Shown: positions 1-14,492 of the stretch, piece after piece
How the letters are laid out: each line of letters begins with the position of its first letter
How positions within the stretch are numbered: the first letter of the stretch is position 1
Origin: SCTD01 sp963781675
GTDB taxonomy: Bacteria; Actinomycetota; Actinomycetes; Mycobacteriales; SCTD01
Length of the DNA: 64,000 nucleotides
Assembly: GCA_963781675.1 (NCBI GenBank)
Contig: CAWAGF010000007.1
Location: forward strand, 1 to 64,000
Direction of reading: 5' to 3'
The notes under the pieces: generated by a model
Database searches by the model: none
Told to the model about the DNA's origin: nothing
Seen by the model: the letters and a program-made list of their open reading frames with translations, nothing else
Position numbers and translations under genes: made by a program

Positions 1-226
1 GGCTCTGCCCGCGCGGAGGAACGAACGGGGAGGTGGTGCAGAGGTTGGTGCTCGCCTCGCGCGGCCGAGGATGTGGTGCGGAGGGCGCGCGGGCGGCCTG
101 GGTCGCCCCAGGCACGAGAGGGAACAGTACCTGCCGCCCGGATCAGGGTCAAAGACGGGACTCCCTGCCCGTCCGCTGTCGCGCCGACACGCCGCCGGCG
201 GGCGCAGGATGTGACGGCTGCCACTC

Positions 227-255
227 TTGCCGCCGAGGGTTACCCGCGGTAACAC
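227..255 (+). promoter_or_regulatory. Candidate promoter with overlapping palindromic operator
   Basis: A perfect inverted repeat GTTACC-CGC-GGTAAC lies at 239-253. It overlaps a possible promoter: TTGCCG at 227-232, a 17-nt spacer, then TAACAC at 250-255. The -35 and -10 matches are only partial. A 15-bp palindrome in this position, about 40 bp before the start at 295, is the arrangement expected for a dimeric repressor such as a TetR-type protein. The regulator is not identifiable from this window. Confidence 0.4.
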
Positions 256-294
256 TAGCGGCGAGCACCGTCCACGCACCTGCGGAGGCCCGGC

Positions 295-1314
295 ATGGCG
301 ACGACCAGCACCCCGACGACGAGCAGCCGGCTGCCGGAGCTGCGGATCCTGCAGGCCTCCGCCCACGAGCCGGCCGGCGGCCGCTTCGCCTGGACCGTGA
401 CGGCCGCCCACCTCTGGATCCTCGTGGGGCTGTTCCTCGACGGCTGGTTCCACATCCACCGGCCGGACGGCGAGTCCTTCTTCACCCCGTGGCACGGCAT
501 CCTCTACAGCGGCGTCGCGGCGACCGTCCTCGTGCACGTGCTCCAGCAGCGCCGCTCCGGCGGGGTGACCCCCGGCTACGGGCCGAGCCTGGCCGGCGGC
601 CTCGTCGTCGGCGCCGCCGGGTTCGTCGACGGCGTCTGGCACACCGTCTTCGGCATCGAGGCCGACCTGAACGCGCTGCTCTCCCCGCCCCACCTGCTGC
701 TCATCACGGCCGGCACCCTGGTCTTCGCCGGACCGCTGCGGGCCGCGCTGCGCGCGCCGGCCGACGCTCCGGGCGGGCTGCCGACCGCGGTCTCCGCCGC
801 CTTCGTCGTCACCGGCCTCGGCTTCTTCACCCAGTACAGCAACCCCTTCACGCAGGTCTACGCGCAGTCGCTCGGCAGCGGGACGTCGCTGCAGGTCCGC
901 GAGCTGCGCGAGGTGGCCGGCGTCGCAGGGGTCGTCGTCTTCGCCGTGCTCGTCGCGGGCGCCGTCGCGATCCTCAAGGCCCGTACGGCGCTGGTGCCCG
1001 GCTCGCTCGCGGTCGCGGTGGCCGTGCCGTCGCTGTTCCTCGTGACGCAGCAGGACACCTACCGCTTCGTCCCGGCCATCCTGCTCGTCGCCCTGCTCGT
1101 CGAGCTCGCCGCCCGGCCGCTGTCCCCCGCGCTCGCCGCGCTGGTCGCGACCACCGCCCTCACCACCGGCTGGGTGCTGACGACGCTGGTCACCCGCGAC
1201 GTCGCGTGGACCCGCGAGCTGCTCACCGGCAGCATCGGCTCGGCCGCTGCGGCCGGCTACCTCGTCGGCTGGCTGGTCCAGAACGGGGGGTCGCGGGCAC
1301 ACCAGCCTGCGTGA
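295..1314 (+). CDS. Histidine-rich multi-pass membrane protein, unknown function
   Basis: A 339-residue integral membrane protein with about eight hydrophobic segments. I do not recognise the family. Histidines and aromatic residues cluster at membrane boundaries: GWFHIH, TPWHGILY, DGVWHTVFG and SPPHLLL all fall in the first half, so a metal or heme ligand role is possible but unproven. The ATG is preceded by TGCGGAGG, a good ribosome binding site. The stop overlaps the GTG of the downstream uracil-DNA glycosylase gene by 4 nt, so the two are probably cotranscribed and translationally coupled. A palindrome upstream at 239-253 suggests repression. Confidence 0.7.
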   Translation: MATTSTPTTSSRLPELRILQASAHEPAGGRFAWTVTAAHLWILVGLFLDGWFHIHRPDGESFFTPWHGILYSGVAATVLVHVLQQRRSGGVTPGYGPSLAGGLVVGAAGFVDGVWHTVFGIEADLNALLSPPHLLLITAGTLVFAGPLRAALRAPADAPGGLPTAVSAAFVVTGLGFFTQYSNPFTQVYAQSLGSGTSLQVRELREVAGVAGVVVFAVLVAGAVAILKARTALVPGSLAVAVAVPSLFLVTQQDTYRFVPAILLVALLVELAARPLSPALAALVATTALTTGWVLTTLVTRDVAWTRELLTGSIGSAAAAGYLVGWLVQNGGSRAHQPA

Positions 1315-1866
1315 CCGCCCCCGCGAAGCCGAGCAAGGAGGAGCTGCAGGCGGCGTACGGGCGGACGGTCCCGGACCTCGTCGCCCCCGGCCTCGCGGTG
1401 CTGCTCTGCGGGATCAACCCGTCGCTGTGGTCCGGCGCCGTCGGCCACCACTTCGCGAGCCCCAGCAACCGGCTCTGGCCGACGCTGCACGCCTCCGGCT
1501 GGACGCCCCGCCGGGTGCTGCCGCACGAGACCGACGTCGTCCTCGGGTGCGGGATCGGCATCACCAACCTGGTCGCCCGCGCGACCGCCCGGGCGGACGA
1601 GCTCACCGACGACGAGCTGCGCGAGGGCCTGCCCCACCTGGAGGCGCTGGCTGCGCGGGTGCAGCCGCGCTACGTGGCCTTCCTCGGGCTGTCGAGCTAC
1701 CGGGTGGCGACCGGTGACCGGCGGGCCGGCGTCGGGGAGCAGCACCGCACGGTCGGCGGCGCGCGCGTGCTGGCTGCTCCCGAACCCCAGCGGCCTGAAC
1801 GCCTCCTGGCAGCTGCCGCGCCTGGCCGAGGCGTACGGCGCGCTGCGCGAGGCCGCTAGGCGCTGA
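1311..1866 (+). CDS. mug: G/U mismatch-specific uracil-DNA glycosylase (Mug/TDG family), frameshifted
   Basis: The family removes uracil or thymine from G:U and G:T mismatches in base excision repair. The GINPS motif followed by GHHFASPSNRLWP near the N-terminus is the catalytic/recognition region of Mug/TDG enzymes, and FLGLSSYRVA comes later. The frame breaks near 1770: reading continues as an unrelated tail to a TAG at 1857-1859. Skipping one base after GGCGCGCGCGTG restores WLLPNPSGLNASWQLPRL, the conserved C-terminal block, and a TGA at 1864-1866. One extra base is therefore present, either a sequence error or a true mutation. The 3' end overlaps the convergent gene by 11 bp. Confidence 0.8.
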
Positions 1867-2233
1867 GCAGTCCGAAGGCGGCGAGCACCAGCAGCAGGAG
1901 GCCGGCGCACAGCCCCAGGTGGACCCACGCCACGGCGCGGCCGGCACGCACGAGGCCGCCGCCGGTGAGCCGCCCGCCGGACGCGGCGATGTCCCGCTCG
2001 GCCGACGGCGCCAGCACCAGCGCGACGACCGCCGGCACCACGGGCAGCAGCACGAAGGAGCTGACCGCCAGCACCAGCACGCAGATCGCGGTGCCGTCCG
2101 TGCGCGGCGCCACCGGGTAGCCGTAGGCCAGCGGCACCTGCCCGGGCTGCGGCGGCGGGCCGTACGGCGGGACCGGCCCGTAGCCGTTGCCTCCGGGGGC
2201 GCCCGGCCAGCCGGGCTGCTGCGGCGTGGTCAC
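1856..2233 (-). CDS. DUF4190-like small membrane protein
   Basis: A 125-residue protein with a Pro/Gly/Tyr-rich N-terminal segment of about 40 residues (QQPGWPGAPGGNGYGPVPPY). Two hydrophobic hairpins follow, separated by a short polar stretch with APSAERDIAASGGRLTGGG. This is the layout of DUF4190-type proteins: a low-complexity cytoplasmic tail plus two to four transmembrane helices. The GTG start lies 1 nt after the TGA of the upstream paralogue, so the two form a pair. The function of the family is unknown. Confidence 0.65.
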   Translation of the reverse strand: MTTPQQPGWPGAPGGNGYGPVPPYGPPPQPGQVPLAYGYPVAPRTDGTAICVLVLAVSSFVLLPVVPAVVALVLAPSAERDIAASGGRLTGGGLVRAGRAVAWVHLGLCAGLLLLVLAAFGLLSA

Positions 2234-2234
2234 G

Positions 2235-2842
2235 TCAGTAGGTCGAGGGCTCGTCGAAGGCGCCGCCGATGCCGGCGACCACCACCAGGGCGAGGAACGC
2301 CAGGCCGATGTAGCCGGTGATGAGCCCGGCGGTCGCCAGCCCCGCCCCGTTCTCGGGACGGCGCTTGAGCTGGCTCTTCGCGAGGTGGCCGAACACGACG
2401 CCGAGCACGCTCGGGAACAGCAGGAAGCAGCCGGCGATCCCGCAGACGAGCGAGGCGATCGCGAAGCCGTTCGTGGAGGTCGGCACCGGCATGCCGAACG
2501 GGCTGTAGGGCGAGCCGTACGGCTGCCCGTACTGCGGCTGACCGAACTGCTGGCCGAACGCTGCCCGTACTGCGGCTGGCCGAACTGCTGCTGCCCGTAC
2601 TGCTGCCCGTACTGCGGCTGGCCGTAGGCCGGGGGCTGCCCGTACCCGGGCGGCTGGCCGTGCTGCGGCTGCCCGTACCCGGGCGCGCCGTACGACGGCT
2701 GCCCGTACCCGGGCGGGGGCGCGCCGGGCGGCGGGGCGTAGCCGGGCGGCGGGCCGGCCGCGCCGTCCGGCTGCCCGCCTGCGGTCGGCTCGGCCGAGGC
2801 GCCCGGCTCCGGCGCGGCGAACGGGTTGGGCGGGGTGCTCAT
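2235..2842 (-). CDS. DUF4190 domain membrane protein with PGYGQP repeats, frameshifted
   Basis: The N-terminal half (about 100 residues) is Pro/Gly/Tyr/Gln low complexity, dominated by GQP-Y-GQ repeats. The C-terminal half is a DUF4190 domain: TNGFAIASLVCGIAGCFLLF, then GVVFGHLAKSQLKRRPENG and GLATAGLITGYIGLAFLAL. The typical basic GH-AKSQLKR loop links the two hydrophobic pairs. The halves are in different frames. The shift is near 2560, where CAGCGTTC should read CAGCAGTTC, which would give the expected GQQFGQQFG. One base is missing. The ATG is at 2842. It is probably cotranscribed with the shorter paralogue downstream. Confidence 0.7.
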
Positions 2843-2869
2843 GGGTCGCAGCCTAGGGCGGCAACGCCG

Positions 2870-2903
2870 ACGGCCGCCCCCCTCGTGAGAGGGGGACGGC
2901 CGT
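2870..2903 (-). terminator. rpoC terminator hairpin
   Basis: A 15-bp stem (one G-U pair when read as minus-strand RNA) with a GTGA/TCAC loop begins 17 bases after the rpoC stop. Few Us follow it, as is usual for actinobacterial terminators. It separates the rpoBC unit from the DUF4190 pair. Confidence 0.7.
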
Positions 2904-2919
2904 AGGTCAGCTGCGGGGA

Positions 2920-6775
<3,856 letters not shown>

Positions 6776-6824
6776 GGTGTCTCATCTCTGTTCAGGTGGT
6801 GCTGAAAGACGGGGGACCGGGGCG

Positions 6825-6853
6825 GCCGGCCGCGCGCACCGCGCGCGGCCGGC
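6825..6853 (-). other. Perfect 13-bp hairpin between rpoB and rpoC
   Basis: GCCGGCCGCGCGC, a 3-nt loop, and GCGCGCGGCCGGC form a perfect stem 8 bases after the rpoB stop and about 50 bases before the rpoC GTG. No U-tract follows. It could be a partial terminator/attenuator, an RNA-stability element or an RNase processing site adjusting rpoB:rpoC levels. The sequence alone cannot separate these. Confidence 0.6.
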
Positions 6854-6861
6854 TCCCGGGG

Positions 6862-10310
<3,449 letters not shown>

Positions 10311-10440
10311 GAGTCGGGTCCTTCCGGCGGCAGCGGCGAGGGCTGCCTGCTCACGCATGAGGCTGGCGCACGCACACACGACCGGCGACCTCGGACATCC
10401 GGTCCGGGCAGCTATATGACGGGAGGCAGCGCAAAGAGGC

Positions 10441-10469
10441 AGTGTAGCCGCGGGCTACACGCCTGTCGA
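10441..10469 (-). promoter_or_regulatory. Vegetative promoter of rpoBC
   Basis: Read on the minus strand: TCGACA (5 of 6 to TTGACA) at 10464-10469, a 17-nt spacer, then TACACT (TAnnnT type) at 10441-10446. Transcription would begin near 10434, leaving a leader of about 125 nt before the TTG start. The first transcribed bases read roughly GCCTCTTTGCGCTGCCTC. No other gene lies between this promoter and rpoB, and it lies just downstream of the mce operon's end. Confidence 0.7.
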
Positions 10470-10579
10470 GGCGGGGAGGCTGCTCCCCGTGGTGCGCGGT
10501 GTCACGTGCGGGACAGCGTGACCTCCGGGGTCCTCCCCGTCAAGCACCTGCTGCACACCTGTGGGGCACGCGCTGCCGG

Positions 10580-11095
10580 TCAGAGCCGCTCGACCTTGCG
10601 GACGAGCCAGGTGCCGTCCGGGCGGACGAGCTCCATCCGCAGCCGGTTGCGCTCCGTGCGGGCGGGCTGCCCCTGCGTCGTGATGACCTGGTCGACGGCG
10701 ACCACCGCGACCGCGGTGTCCACGCCGTCCCCGTCCACGTCCGACTCCTCCAGGCCCGCGGCGACGACCTCCGCGACGGCGACCGCGCGCTGCTGCACGA
10801 ACGCCTCCTCGAGCTGCATCGTCGTCTTCTCGTACTCGGCCTTGAAGTCGCCGGTGGCCGTCTCCAGCACCGCGGCGAAGTCCTCGTCGAGACGGCGGTG
10901 GTCGTACGACGTCAGCGTGGTCGTGCGCTCGCGGGCGGCCTGCAGGGCGCTCGCGCGGGCTCGCTCCTCGCGGTCGGTCGCGCGGTCGCCGAGCAGGAAG
11001 GCGGCCAAGGCGAGGCCGAGGCTGACCAGCGCCACGGCGAGCGCCACCACGACGACCGACCAGGGTGCGCCGCGGCGGGGTCCTGGAGTGGTCAT
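10580..11095 (-). CDS. Mce-associated membrane protein
   Basis: A 171-residue protein: a short basic N-terminus, one membrane segment (about residues 12-37, VVVVALAVALVSLGLALAAFLL), then an extracytoplasmic domain of about 130 residues. The domain contains SYDHRRLDEDFAAVLETATGDFKAEY, the recurring motif of proteins encoded after mceF. Such proteins are thought to stabilise or assist the Mce lipid importer. It is the last gene of the mce operon, 13 bp after the preceding Mce-associated gene. It is homologous to the other two in the second motif (YDH-L--DF-----TG-F) and in the C-terminal RMxLVxxDGxWLV pattern. Confidence 0.8.
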   Translation of the reverse strand: MTTPGPRRGAPWSVVVVALAVALVSLGLALAAFLLGDRATDREERARASALQAARERTTTLTSYDHRRLDEDFAAVLETATGDFKAEYEKTTMQLEEAFVQQRAVAVAEVVAAGLEESDVDGDGVDTAVAVVAVDQVITTQGQPARTERNRLRMELVRPDGTWLVRKVERL

Positions 11096-11108
11096 CGCCT
11101 GCGCAGCG

Positions 11109-12602
11109 TCACAGCGCCTTGACCTCCTCGACCAGCCAGCGGCCGTCCCGCGGGACGAGGCGCATCCGCACGCGGCTCTGGTCGACCTGCTGGCCCTGGA
11201 CGCGGGTGCTGGTCGTCGCCTGGTTGAGGAACACCAGGGCCACGACCTCGTCCGCCTCGGCGTCGACGACGGCGGCCTCGACGACCTCGGCCTTGACGAC
11301 GGCCTTGTACTGCGTGGCCACCGGGCTGACGACGTCCTTGGTGGTGCGCTGGTACTGCTCGCGGAAGTCGCCGGTCGTGACTGCCAAGCCCTTGTCGAAG
11401 TCGGCCTGCAGGGTCTTGTGGTCGTAGGAGAACAGCAGCCGGGCGGCGTCGCGCGCGGCCGCGACCGCGTCGACGGAGGCCCGGTCGGCGCGGTCCTGCT
11501 GGCGCAGCTGCCACGCGAGCCAGCCGGTGCCGCCGGCGAGCAGGGCGACGGCGAGGCCGACCGCGGTGAGCGGGAGCCACGCGCGGCTGCGGCGCGGCGG
11601 GGGCGGGATGGCCGGCCCGGGGCCGGGGACGGCGTGCTCGCTGCCGCCGGTCTCCCTGTCCGTGGCCTCGTCGCCCGCCCGCGGGAGCGGGTAGCCGGGG
11701 GCGATCGCGGGCTCGGTGCCGGCGGTGGTGCCGGCCGGCGCGAGCGACGGCTCGGGGGTGCCGGTGGGCTCGGCCGGGGGGCCGGTGACGTGTTCCGGCT
11801 CGGCGGGCGCCGTCGGCAGGACCGGCTCCAGGGGGCCTGCGGCCTGCACGGGGCTCGGGACGTCCAAGGGCGGCGCGTCCGCGACGGGCGCCGGGGGCGC
11901 CGCCGGGGGCTCGAGCGGGGCAGGCGGGTCCACCGGAGCGGGCGGGTCCACCGGAGCAGGCGGGTCCACCGGAGCAGGCGGGTCCACCGGAGCAGGCGGG
12001 TCCACCGGAGCAGGCGGGTCCACCGGAGCAGGCGGGTCCACCGGAGCAGGCGGGTCCACCGGAGCAGGCGGGTCCACCGGAGCAGCCGGGTCCACCGGAG
12101 CAGCCGGGTCGACGGGAGTGGTCGGGGCGTCCGGCGTCGCCGGCTCGGCCGGAGCGGTGGGGTCGACCGACAGCACGGCCTCCGCCGGCGCGGACGGCGG
12201 CGCAGGCTCGACGGTGCCCAGCTCTGCCTGGGCGGACGCGCTCGACCCCGCGGACTCGACCGGCCGCTCCACCCCGACGGGCGAGCCGTCGGCGGGCGAG
12301 TCCTCGGCGGAGTCGGACAGTGGCGGCGGCGCCGTGGTCAGGCCGTCGGAGCCGTGCGGCCCGTCCTCGCCGGGCGCCGCAGCAGGCGGGCTGCCGAGGG
12401 TGCCGGGCACGTCGGCGCCCGGCAGCTCGGCGGGCGTGCCGGCGCCGGTCGCCGCGTCCGCCGGCTCGGCCGGCTCCTCGGCGGGCTCCTCGGCGGCGAA
12501 GGAGTCGACCACCGGTGCAGAGTGACCGCCCTCGGCGCGCGGGTCCTCGGCGGCGAAGGAGTCCAGGACCGGCTCGTCCGGCCCGGTCGGCGGAGTCGTC
12601 AC
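11109..12602 (-). CDS. Mce-associated membrane protein with long Pro/Asp repeat N-terminus
   Basis: 497 residues. The first 335 or so are acidic, Pro/Ala-rich and presumably disordered and cytoplasmic, and include eleven consecutive PVDPPA-type hexapeptides. A membrane segment (about 342-366) follows, then a Mce-associated domain with SYDHKTLQADFDKGLAVTTG and a C-terminal VRMRLVPRDGRWLVEEV. Usual family members lack such an extension; the neighbouring paralogues have only 20-30 residues before the helix. The GTG start lies 1 nt after the upstream TGA. The tail may be a flexible spacer or partner-binding segment. Confidence 0.75.
   Translation of the reverse strand: MTTPPTGPDEPVLDSFAAEDPRAEGGHSAPVVDSFAAEEPAEEPAEPADAATGAGTPAELPGADVPGTLGSPPAAAPGEDGPHGSDGLTTAPPPLSDSAEDSPADGSPVGVERPVESAGSSASAQAELGTVEPAPPSAPAEAVLSVDPTAPAEPATPDAPTTPVDPAAPVDPAAPVDPPAPVDPPAPVDPPAPVDPPAPVDPPAPVDPPAPVDPPAPVDPPAPVDPPAPLEPPAAPPAPVADAPPLDVPSPVQAAGPLEPVLPTAPAEPEHVTGPPAEPTGTPEPSLAPAGTTAGTEPAIAPGYPLPRAGDEATDRETGGSEHAVPGPGPAIPPPPRRSRAWLPLTAVGLAVALLAGGTGWLAWQLRQQDRADRASVDAVAAARDAARLLFSYDHKTLQADFDKGLAVTTGDFREQYQRTTKDVVSPVATQYKAVVKAEVVEAAVVDAEADEVVALVFLNQATTSTRVQGQQVDQSRVRMRLVPRDGRWLVEEVKAL
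11921..12114 (-). repeat. 18-bp tandem repeat (about 11 units) coding PVDPPA
   Basis: The unit, on the plus strand, is GGCGGGTCCACCGGAGCA, with TCCACC recurring every 18 bp from 11929 to 12091 plus a diverged last copy. Central units are identical at the DNA level, pointing to recent expansion by slippage. Because 18 is a multiple of 3, copy-number changes keep the reading frame of the surrounding Mce-associated gene. Confidence 0.9.
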
Positions 12603-12603
12603 G

Positions 12604-13146
12604 TCAGCCCACGAACTCGAGCATCGAGGTGAGCCACCGGTCGCCCTGGCGCTCCAGGGTCAGCCGCATCCGGTAGGTGTTCACGCGGCCTTCCGGCACG
12701 GCGGTGTTCTTCACGTTGCTGTCGACGACCACGAGCGCGGTGGCGTTCCGGTCGTCGAAGCGCACCAGCCCCGCGTCGATGACCTTGCCCTCGGAGGCGA
12801 CCTCGTTCTCTGCCAGCACCTGGGCGAGCTGCTTCGAGCGGGCTTCGAAGTCGGTCTTGAACGAGCCGGTGGCGCCGGACAGCACGCGGTCGACGTCGGC
12901 CTGGAAGTCCTCGTCGTCGATCGAGGTGAGGTTCAGCGCCGACTGCTGGGCGGCCTGCACCGCGGCGTCGCGCTGGTCGTCGACACGGTCGTACGACCGC
13001 AGCTGCAGCCCGAGCACCACCAGGGCCGCCATGAGCAGCAGGCCGAGCACGGACAGGGCGAGCAGCAGCCGGCGGCGCGACGGGGCGAGCGCGGCCGAGC
13101 CCGCGCTGGAGCGGTCAGGTGCGGCGGCCTCGAGGGTCGCCGTCAC
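12604..13146 (-). CDS. Mce-associated membrane protein
   Basis: 180 residues, first of three Mce-associated genes after mceF. A basic N-terminus (SRRRLLLALSVLGLL) leads into one membrane helix (about residues 30-50). An extracytoplasmic domain follows with LTSIDDEDFQADVDRVLSGATG, FKTDFEARSKQ and the closing YRMRLTLERQGDRWL. The GTG start overlaps the mceF stop by 4 nt. The likely role is as an accessory of the lipid-import complex at the membrane. Confidence 0.8.
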   Translation of the reverse strand: MTATLEAAAPDRSSAGSAALAPSRRRLLLALSVLGLLLMAALVVLGLQLRSYDRVDDQRDAAVQAAQQSALNLTSIDDEDFQADVDRVLSGATGSFKTDFEARSKQLAQVLAENEVASEGKVIDAGLVRFDDRNATALVVVDSNVKNTAVPEGRVNTYRMRLTLERQGDRWLTSMLEFVG

Positions 13147-14492
13147 CGCGACAGCGGACCCAGCAGCAGCCACTGCCAGGAGTCGTTGCCGAACACCTTC
13201 TGCGCGCCGTTCGTCGAGCCGATGGACAGCCGCTGGCCGTCCTCGGTCACCACGCGGCCCGTGTCCGGGTCGTAGTCGCCGTACAGCGTGTCGAAGGTGG
13301 GCGTGCGGGAGCCTTGTGCGGTCCGGGAAGGCGGAGGCGCCGCCTGCTTCGCGCCGAGCACGCCGTTCTCGGGGAACGGACGTCCGCCGGGGGCGTACGG
13401 CGCCTGGCGGGCACCGCGGACGCTGGACTGGCTGCCGCGGGGCTGCGAGCAGTAGGCGGAGAAGTTCGGCGGGCGCTTCTCGATGTCCTGGCCGGGGCGC
13501 TCGTCCGTCGTCTCGAAGCCGTCACGGCACGGCGGCGGGTCGCTGTTGCTGACCAGGCCGAAGTGCGTCGTGCCGTCGCCGGGCGCCACGGTGTAGCCGC
13601 CGGCCACGACGTTCGGGTAGGTGACGAGCGCCTGGCGGATCGCCGGGAGGCGGACCTTCTGGATCTGGGCGACCGTGACGAGGTTGTCGAGCAGGATCGG
13701 CAGGTCGGGGCGGTTCTCGCGGATCAGGCTCGTGAGCTGGTTCGCGCTCTGGGTGCCGGTGCTGTACAGCCTCCGGAAGTCCGGGTCGCTGCTGCGCAGC
13801 GTCTCGGTCAGCAGCGCCAGGTCGCGGTTGAAGCTGCGGAACTGCGGGGCGACGTCGCGCTGGGTGTTCAGCGCGGTCTCGCCGTCGCGGATGAGCGCCT
13901 TGGTCTCGGGCAGCGCGTCGATGGCCGCCTGCGTCAGGACGTTGCCGCTGTCGACGAGCTCCTGGAGCGCCGAGCCGGTGCCGTCGTCGAACGCCGCGCC
14001 GAGCTCGTCGAGGACGGTGCCCAGGGCCTCGGTGTCGACGCTGCGCACGAAGTCGTCGAGGTTCGTGACGAGCTGCGTCGGCGAGATCGGGATCTCGGTC
14101 CTGCTCATCGGGATGACGTCCCCGGCGGCGAGGTACGGCTCGCCGTCGCGGGCGGGCTGCAGGTCGACGTACTGCTCGCCGACGGCCGAGCGGTTGCCGA
14201 CCACGGCGCGCACGTCGGAGGGCACCTCGGTGCCGGGACGCAGCCGCAGGTCGACCTTGACGCCGCCCTCGACGAGGTCGAGGTCCTCGACCTTGCCGCT
14301 GGGGACGCCGCGGTAGGTCACCTCGGCGCCCTTGAAGATGCCGCCGGAGTCGACGAACTCGGCCGAGACGACGTAGCCCTGGTCGAGGAAGAAGCGGCCC
14401 AGGCCGGCGTAGCGGATGCCGGTGTAGCTCAGGCCGATCGCCGAGATGAGGAGGAAGACCAGGAGCTGCGCCTTGGTCTGACGGGTGATCAC
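13143..14492 (-). CDS. mceF: Mce family protein, sixth (MceF position)
   Basis: 449 residues. An N-terminal signal anchor (LLVFLLISAIGLSYTGIRYA) is followed by an MCE/MlaD domain (about 38-115) with GGIFKGAEVTYRGVPSGKV and SAVGEQYVDL. A long helical region (about 120-290) follows; in Mce proteins this builds the needle-like lipid channel. The C-terminal 120 residues are polar and Pro/Gly-rich with two cysteines (PPPCRDG, SAYCSQP). The GTG start overlaps the mceE stop by 4 nt. Confidence 0.9.
   Translation of the reverse strand: MITRQTKAQLLVFLLISAIGLSYTGIRYAGLGRFFLDQGYVVSAEFVDSGGIFKGAEVTYRGVPSGKVEDLDLVEGGVKVDLRLRPGTEVPSDVRAVVGNRSAVGEQYVDLQPARDGEPYLAAGDVIPMSRTEIPISPTQLVTNLDDFVRSVDTEALGTVLDELGAAFDDGTGSALQELVDSGNVLTQAAIDALPETKALIRDGETALNTQRDVAPQFRSFNRDLALLTETLRSSDPDFRRLYSTGTQSANQLTSLIRENRPDLPILLDNLVTVAQIQKVRLPAIRQALVTYPNVVAGGYTVAPGDGTTHFGLVSNSDPPPCRDGFETTDERPGQDIEKRPPNFSAYCSQPRGSQSSVRGARQAPYAPGGRPFPENGVLGAKQAAPPPSRTAQGSRTPTFDTLYGDYDPDTGRVVTEDGQRLSIGSTNGAQKVFGNDSWQWLLLGPLSR

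Noticed and set aside
1311..1866. mug as a definite pseudogene
   Set aside because: Other indels in essential genes show that sequence errors are common here, so inactivation cannot be concluded.
10490..10579. Weak repeats (GTCAC...GTGAC, CGGGG-TCCT-CCCCG) as the mce operon terminator
   Set aside because: The stems are short (5 bp) and could be chance at this GC content.
11921..12114. Tandem repeat as a possible CRISPR array
   Set aside because: Units are 18 bp, directly adjacent without spacers, and in frame inside a gene.
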